From positions 262,840 through 313,169 of the forward strand of contig MKTK01000038.1 in the NCBI GenBank assembly GCA_001898255.1: a DNA stretch of 50,330 nt, read 5' to 3'. The position numbers and the translations under genes are program-made. Origin of the DNA: Chryseobacterium sp. 39-10 (lineage in GTDB: Bacteria > Bacteroidota > Bacteroidia > Flavobacteriales > Weeksellaceae). Shown one piece after another: positions 45,854-50,330 of the stretch. A model generated the notes under the pieces. It ran no database searches and was not told where the DNA came from. It worked only from the letters and a program-made list of their open reading frames with translations. The stretch's first letter is position 1. Each line of letters starts with the position of its first letter.

Positions 45854-45911
45854 AAATCCGTCAAAATAAGACAGATATTCATCAAGTAGAATGATAAGGA
45901 AGGACGATCCT

Positions 45912-46298
45912 TTATGGATTGGAAGATTTTACATCTGTAGGAACCCCTTCTGACGACTGCTTTTCTTTTTCTTTTGCGTTCTTCGCATCATCTGCCTTTT
46001 TCTTGTCAGCTTCGGCTTTTTTGTCGGCCTTTTCCTGTTCTTCTTTTAATTGGGCAGCGGCTTTTTCTTCCGCCAGCTTCATTTTTGCAGCACGCACCGA
46101 GTCCTGATAAGCAACGGACGATCTTCTTATTTTCTGTGCCACATCAACAGAAATGGCACCCGCAGAGAAAGAGTCTTTTGCAATGGTATCATACGGTGGT
46201 GCAATGGATGACTGTGTGCCTACAACACGGGATTCGGCTTCCTTCTTTTGGCAAGAGAACAAAAACAAAACAGCGAAAAGCAATAATAATTTATTCAT
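45912..46298 (-). CDS. Small lipoprotein with Lys/Ala/Glu-rich coiled coil
   Basis: A 128-residue protein with a lipoprotein signal (LLLLFAVLFLFSC, lipidation Cys at 16). After ~45 residues comes a long charged helix (AAKMKLAEEKAAAQLKEEQEKADKKAEADKKKADDAKNAKEK), likely a coiled coil in the periplasm. No family recognised; low-complexity helices of this kind give weak matches to TolA-like sequences. Its ATG lies 1 bp from the EEP gene stop, so the two are probably co-transcribed. Confidence 0.75.
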   Translation of the reverse strand: MNKLLLLFAVLFLFSCQKKEAESRVVGTQSSIAPPYDTIAKDSFSAGAISVDVAQKIRRSSVAYQDSVRAAKMKLAEEKAAAQLKEEQEKADKKAEADKKKADDAKNAKEKEKQSSEGVPTDVKSSNP

Positions 46299-46299
46299 T

Positions 46300-47277
46300 T
46301 TAGTTTAGTTTAAATTCAGCAATCACCGGAAAGTGATCCGATATTTTCACGGATCTATCCACGCGGTAAGTGAGTGCTTTAATTTCCGTTGAAGTAAATA
46401 TATAATCGAGACGAATGGGAAATTTATAATCGTGAAAACTAGTCCCACTGCCATTTCCTGCGGCCACGAAAGCATCGGTTAATCCTTTGCCCAGATGATA
46501 ATATTCGTAGGAATTGGGAACGGCATTGAAATCTCCTGCTAAAATCACAGGGTAGGGAGAATCATCAATCGCAGTGCGAATGTAATCAACTTCTTGCTGG
46601 TGTATTTTAAAAGTAGGAATCAGTCGCTTCAAGATATACCGCACTTTTCCTTTATTTTTTTCCAGATCCTCCACTGGTTTTACCTTTTCTTTTTCGAAGC
46701 TGAAAGGATTCATGTACACATTCACCACTCTAATGATTCTACCATTTACATCAATATCGGCATAAAAGGAATTTCCGTTTCCTGTCTTCGTTAGCTTTTC
46801 GTGGTCAATAATCTTATGTTTGGAAGCAAGGGCGACAATTTCATAATCTTTGATATAATAAGGGTAACCAGCAATATCAAGATCATCCCGGTACTCCTGC
46901 ACGATAATAATGTCTGGTGTATAACTTTTCAGGGTCTGGTGTATTTTTTCCATACCGGCCAAATCACTGTGAATATTAGCGGTAACCACTTTCAGATTGG
47001 GCTTTTCAGCATGCTCTCCACTATAATTAACCCATCTTCTTATCGGGTTAAAAAGAAACAGGGTAAAAACAAGGAACAGTAGCGCTCTTTTCTTTCTGAG
47101 CACGATCCACACAAGAAGTAATGCAACGTTCAGAATCATTAGAAAAGGAAAAGCCAAAGACAACAAATTGGCGTACGGAAAAACCTTAGGCGGAATGATA
47201 CTGTTCAGAACTGTTCCCCAGAGTAAAACAATAACCATGAAATGAATAACCAATAACGTGAACCGCAGCACCTTCAT
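46300..47277 (-). CDS. Membrane-anchored endonuclease/exonuclease/phosphatase family protein
   Basis: A 325-residue protein. Residues 1-90 hold three membrane helices (LLVIHFMVIVLLWGTVL, FPFLMILNVALLLVWIVL, ALLFLVFTLFLF). The rest is an EEP domain: VVTANIHSD, the metal-binding Glu in IIIVQEYRDDL, PVILAGDFNAVPNS, DYIFTS and KISDHFPVIAEF (final catalytic His). The topology places the catalytic domain outside the cytoplasm or on the membrane surface, so the substrate may be a phospholipid or nucleotide rather than DNA. Part of the mutL-rhomboid-EEP run that recurs in flavobacteria. Confidence 0.9.
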   Translation of the reverse strand: MKVLRFTLLVIHFMVIVLLWGTVLNSIIPPKVFPYANLLSLAFPFLMILNVALLLVWIVLRKKRALLFLVFTLFLFNPIRRWVNYSGEHAEKPNLKVVTANIHSDLAGMEKIHQTLKSYTPDIIIVQEYRDDLDIAGYPYYIKDYEIVALASKHKIIDHEKLTKTGNGNSFYADIDVNGRIIRVVNVYMNPFSFEKEKVKPVEDLEKNKGKVRYILKRLIPTFKIHQQEVDYIRTAIDDSPYPVILAGDFNAVPNSYEYYHLGKGLTDAFVAAGNGSGTSFHDYKFPIRLDYIFTSTEIKALTYRVDRSVKISDHFPVIAEFKLN

Positions 47278-47289
47278 TCAATAACAGAA

Positions 47290-47931
47290 TTAATCGATTC
47301 GATAATGATTGTCTTTCCAGCTTTTGGCAAGTAAAAATCCTACGACAGCTCCACCAATGTGCGCAAAATGTGCAATGCCTCCCATAGAACCGCTGAAGCC
47401 CAAATACAGTGAAATGACAATAATGCCCGGGAAGAGATATTTAGCTTTAATGGGAAAAGGAATAAACATAAAGAACAGTTTGGAATCTGGAAACATGGTT
47501 GAAAACGCTGCCACCACTCCGAAAATTGCTCCCGAAGCTCCCATCATGGGGATGGAATAGATTTCTTCAACATTTGCGCCCTGCATAATTTCAAAATAAT
47601 TCCAGCCACAGTTCAGAAAATAAGCACCAATACCACTCAAAAAGTAAAGCATAATGTACTTCTTTTCGCCTAGAACCTGTTCCAACACCGGTCCAAAACT
47701 CGCCAGCGTTAGCATGTTAAAAAGAATATGCGTCAAGCCAATGCCCTGTCCAAGTGGTGCATGCATGAACATGTGTGTGATAATTTGCCACACCCTGAAA
47801 AATGGTGATCCTATGTAATACACCGAAAAAATCTCATACAATTTCGGATACGCCACAAAATTGGATGCCAGATAAAAAATGACATTAAGGATGATGATAT
47901 TTCTGGTAATGGGGGTAAGTCTTGGAAACAT
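47290..47931 (-). CDS. Rhomboid family intramembrane serine protease
   Basis: A 213-residue inner-membrane protein with about six helices. The catalytic Ser is in GASGAIFG, the catalytic His in FAHIGGAVVGF, and the conserved THILFNMLTLASFGPVLE supplies the oxyanion Asn and HxxxN motif. Cuts membrane proteins within or near the bilayer; the substrate is unknown. Starts 5 bp after the mutL stop and ends 12 bp before the EEP gene, so it is in one operon with both. Confidence 0.92.
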   Translation of the reverse strand: MFPRLTPITRNIIILNVIFYLASNFVAYPKLYEIFSVYYIGSPFFRVWQIITHMFMHAPLGQGIGLTHILFNMLTLASFGPVLEQVLGEKKYIMLYFLSGIGAYFLNCGWNYFEIMQGANVEEIYSIPMMGASGAIFGVVAAFSTMFPDSKLFFMFIPFPIKAKYLFPGIIVISLYLGFSGSMGGIAHFAHIGGAVVGFLLAKSWKDNHYRID

Positions 47932-47936
47932 AACGG

Positions 47937-49697
47937 TTAAAATTTATTCTTTAATTCTTCAAGAGGAAGTTCTGTAAAGCACCTTTTGCCATCCGGTAAA
48001 TATTCAGGAAAACCAAGCGCAGTGAAATCTTTGATGACTTGTTCAGCATCAATTTTATAGATAAAATCGAAACGGGATTTACTCTGCATTTTATTCCACT
48101 GGTTCTGGTAATAATTCATAAATTCTTCTTCAGATTTATACTCCAGAATATCGAAAAGCTCTTCCATAAACTTCATCACCTGCGTCTCTTTCAATCCTTC
48201 GGGTACGGCGTCAATTCTCAGCACATTGTCGTTGGCAATTATGGTCTCGAAACCCAGCTGCGGTAAAAATTTCTTGATAGACCGGTACTTGTTCTTCTCG
48301 ATTTCGTTCATGTGATATTCTAACGAAAAAAGGAGTGCATGTCTTTCATTGCTGCGTTTCTTTTTTGCATTTCTTTCACTCACCACAAGGCGATGCATCC
48401 TTCCCAAATCGAGCATCAGGGTTTTTCCTGCTTTATTGAAAAGCCAATAGCCATTTGGAAGCCGCATCAGGTCTTCATCAAAGTCTTCATCTTCAAAAAG
48501 ATTGATCTTCGATGGCTCAGCGGGAATATGCTGTTGGTAAATCTCGGTAAGTGCTGCCTTTTCACCTGCACTGCTTTCTTCGCGGAAAGGGTTATAATTG
48601 CGGTCTACATTAATTTCCGGTGCTTTCAGCACGGCAGTAGCACCAGATTTTTGTGATACAAATGCATCAAATGAACTATCCCGGTCAAAATCAAGGCTTG
48701 GAGCAACATTATAAATGCCCAGAGATTTTTTAATGGTGGAACGAATCAATGCATAAATCAGATTTTCGTCTTCAAACTTCACCTCGGTTTTCTGAGGATG
48801 AATATTGACGTCCACTTTCTCGGGGTCCAGCTCCAAAAACAGAAAAAAAGTGGGAATGTAGCCCGGCAACAGCAATCCTTCGAAAGCGTCCTGCACCGCT
48901 TTATTAAAATAAGCACTACGGAAAAACCTTCCATTAACAAAGAAAAACTGTTCACCACGCACTTTCTTGGCACCTTCTGGCTTTGCAACAAATCCATGCA
49001 GTTTCACCCAGCCCAAATCCTCTTTGATGGGCACCAAAAGGGGCTGCAACTTACGGCCAAAAACCTCAACAATTCTTTGCAGCAAACTCGATTTTCGAAG
49101 TCGGAAGATAAGATCATCATTGTGGAAAAGTTCAAAGTCCAAATGCTCATGCGCCAAAGCAACCCGCTGAAATTCATCAATAATATGTCGAAACTCAACA
49201 TTATTATTTTTTAGGAATTTTCGCCGAGCCGGAACGTTATAAAAAAGATTCTTGACCAAAAAATTGGATCCTTCTGTTGTTTGAATAGGTTCCTGAAACT
49301 GAATACCACCACCCTCTATATAAATATTGGTTCCCGCCTTGGCGTCTTTGGCTTTGGTTTTCAGCTCGACTTGCGCTACAGCTGCGATAGATGCCAATGC
49401 TTCACCGCGAAAACCCTTGGTAGAAATCCGGAAAATATCTTCGGTAGAATTAATTTTAGAAGTGGCATGCCGCTCAAATGCCATTCTGGCGTCGGTTTCG
49501 CTCATTCCACTTCCGTTATCAACGACCTGAATGAGGTTTTTTCCAGCTTCGCGAATAATCAGTTCGATCTTTGTGGCACCTGCATCCACTGCATTTTCCA
49601 TCAGTTCTTTCACGATGGACGCAGGCCGCTGCACCACTTCACCCGCGGCGATTTGGTTGGCAACATGATCCGGTAAAAGTTTTATAATATCTGACAT
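47937..49697 (-). CDS. mutL: DNA mismatch repair protein MutL with altered endonuclease motif
   Basis: Links MutS mismatch recognition to strand removal. It has 586 residues. The GHKL ATPase is intact: ELMENAVDAG (31-40), DNGSGM (60-65), GFRGEALASI (95-104). The C-terminal domain is shortened: the endonuclease motif DQHA(x2)E(x4)E aligns with DLGRMHRLVVSE at 430-441, keeping only the first Asp and last Glu, and the CPHGRP block is LPDGKR (567-572). Whether it still nicks DNA is uncertain. First gene of the mutL-rhomboid-EEP-lipoprotein run. Confidence 0.96.
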   Translation of the reverse strand: MSDIIKLLPDHVANQIAAGEVVQRPASIVKELMENAVDAGATKIELIIREAGKNLIQVVDNGSGMSETDARMAFERHATSKINSTEDIFRISTKGFRGEALASIAAVAQVELKTKAKDAKAGTNIYIEGGGIQFQEPIQTTEGSNFLVKNLFYNVPARRKFLKNNNVEFRHIIDEFQRVALAHEHLDFELFHNDDLIFRLRKSSLLQRIVEVFGRKLQPLLVPIKEDLGWVKLHGFVAKPEGAKKVRGEQFFFVNGRFFRSAYFNKAVQDAFEGLLLPGYIPTFFLFLELDPEKVDVNIHPQKTEVKFEDENLIYALIRSTIKKSLGIYNVAPSLDFDRDSSFDAFVSQKSGATAVLKAPEINVDRNYNPFREESSAGEKAALTEIYQQHIPAEPSKINLFEDEDFDEDLMRLPNGYWLFNKAGKTLMLDLGRMHRLVVSERNAKKKRSNERHALLFSLEYHMNEIEKNKYRSIKKFLPQLGFETIIANDNVLRIDAVPEGLKETQVMKFMEELFDILEYKSEEEFMNYYQNQWNKMQSKSRFDFIYKIDAEQVIKDFTALGFPEYLPDGKRCFTELPLEELKNKF

Positions 49698-49736
49698 TAA
49701 CTCTTAAACCCACAAAAATAGCGTTTTTATAACAAA

Positions 49737-49770
49737 AAAACTTCCCGAAATTTTCAGGAAGTTTTCAACA
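49737..49770 (-). terminator. Terminator downstream of the prolyl-oligopeptidase gene
   Basis: Stem AAAACTTCC / GGAAGTTTT with an inner GAA / TTC pair and a C-A mismatch; T-run on the minus strand. It separates the peptidase from mutL. Confidence 0.75.
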
Positions 49771-49788
49771 CATTCACAACGTGAACGA

Positions 49789-50330
49789 TTATTTAGGTAA
49801 TGTTTTAAAACCCATCTCATACAAAGTGAAACTAAGCCGATCGGTATTTTCATTAATGGACTGCTGCGTAGAACGCCCTGCACCATGACCACCATCCGTC
49901 TCAATTCTCAATAAAACAGGATTGCTGCATCCTTGTTTCTCCTGCAGTTCGGCACCAAACTTAAAAGAATGTGCGGGAACTACCCTGTCGTCATGATCGC
50001 CTGTGGTAATCATCGTAGCAGGATAACAAACTCCCTTTTTTACGTTGTGAACCGGCGAGTAAGACTTCAGATAGTCAAACATTTCTTTTGAATCTTCCGC
50101 GGTTCCGTAATCGTAGCTCCATCCTGCACCCGCGGTGAATTTGTTATAACGCAACATATCTAAAACGCCAACAGCCGGCAAGGCCACTTTAGCTAAATCC
50201 GGACGCATCGTCATGGTTGCCCCCACAAGAAGTCCTCCATTAGACCCACCTGAAATTGCCATATAAGATTTGGACGTTTATCCTTTCGCCTGCAAATACT
50301 CGCCTGCCGCTATAAAATCGTTAAATACAT
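49789..50330 (-). pseudogene. Prolyl-oligopeptidase family gene, 3' part, with in-frame stop
   Basis: The catalytic C-terminal domain of an S9 peptidase, running off the window end. All three catalytic residues are visible: Ser in [12 protein letters not shown], Asp in [14 protein letters not shown], and His in GGHGAGRST. Reading upstream in the same frame gives VFNDFIAAGEYLQAKG, then a TAA stop (50280-50278), then [15 protein letters not shown]. The family has Tyr or similar at the stop position, so one TAT/TAC to TAA change would break the gene. An internal ATG at 50262 cannot give an active enzyme because the propeller would be lost. A sequencing error is possible. Confidence 0.75.

Noticed and set aside
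45898-45911. AAGGACGATCCTT hairpin between the GH3 and lipoprotein genes as a terminator.
   Set aside because: Short stem, 3-nt loop and no T-run in either direction.

Overview
The window reads as chromosomal DNA of a flavobacterium (Bacteroidota, most like the Weeksellaceae: Chryseobacterium, Kaistella and relatives). Four things point there: secreted proteins with a type IX secretion (T9SS) C-terminal domain, promoters of the TTG / TAnnTTTG type, few visible Shine-Dalgarno sites, and many Bacteroidota marker families (DUF2797, DUF3127, DUF2795, DUF6607, bacterial GH3, bacilliredoxin). The genus is inference. Almost everything is core genome; I see no insertion sequence, prophage, CRISPR array or defence system.

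Layout. 1-4390: a putative haem/iron-uptake locus. A HmuY-like secreted protein (cut by the window edge) is divergent from a TonB-dependent receptor, a HmuY-type lipoprotein and a DUF6607 protein. Two Fur-like dyads lie in the shared promoter region. 4518-9093 (minus): secA, a DUF2795 protein and a nucleotide-sugar epimerase. 9263-12686: a DUF2797 zinc protein and a large AsmA-like envelope protein. 12718-13971: a small conserved protein, a 0.6 kb gene-free stretch, and a tRNA cluster (Leu-TAG, Gly-GCC, Leu-TAA) with its own promoter and terminator. 14125-22544: DUF3127, aat, an EamA transporter, a CBS protein, nadK, fba, accD, a DUF6973 protein and uvrB. 22620-26060 (minus): a T9SS-sorted Asp-box propeller, a GNAT acetyltransferase, engB and an alpha/beta hydrolase.

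26310-42862 is a complete flavobacterial dcw cluster: mraZ-rsmH-ftsL-ftsI-murE-mraY-murD-ftsW-murG-murC-ftsQ-ftsA-ftsZ, followed by a yqeY-like gene. It makes the peptidoglycan precursors (MurE, MurD, MraY, MurG, MurC) and the division machine (FtsL, FtsI, FtsW, FtsQ, FtsA, FtsZ). It starts at a promoter overlapped by a textbook MraZ operator. murF, ddl and murB are not here.

43083-50330: a bacilliredoxin, a 0.8 kb gene-free stretch with two short tandem arrays, a GH3-family protein, then on the minus strand a small lipoprotein, an EEP-family hydrolase, a rhomboid protease and mutL, and finally the 3' part of a prolyl-oligopeptidase gene with an in-frame stop.

No obvious undescribed system appears. 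The most notable signals are the divergent Fur-like operator, the MraZ box, several promoters that predict leaderless mRNAs, an AccD without zinc-finger cysteines, a MutL whose endonuclease motif is degenerate, a SecA without the C-terminal metal-binding tail, the Lys-rich FtsQ tail and the 11-bp/10-bp tandem arrays.
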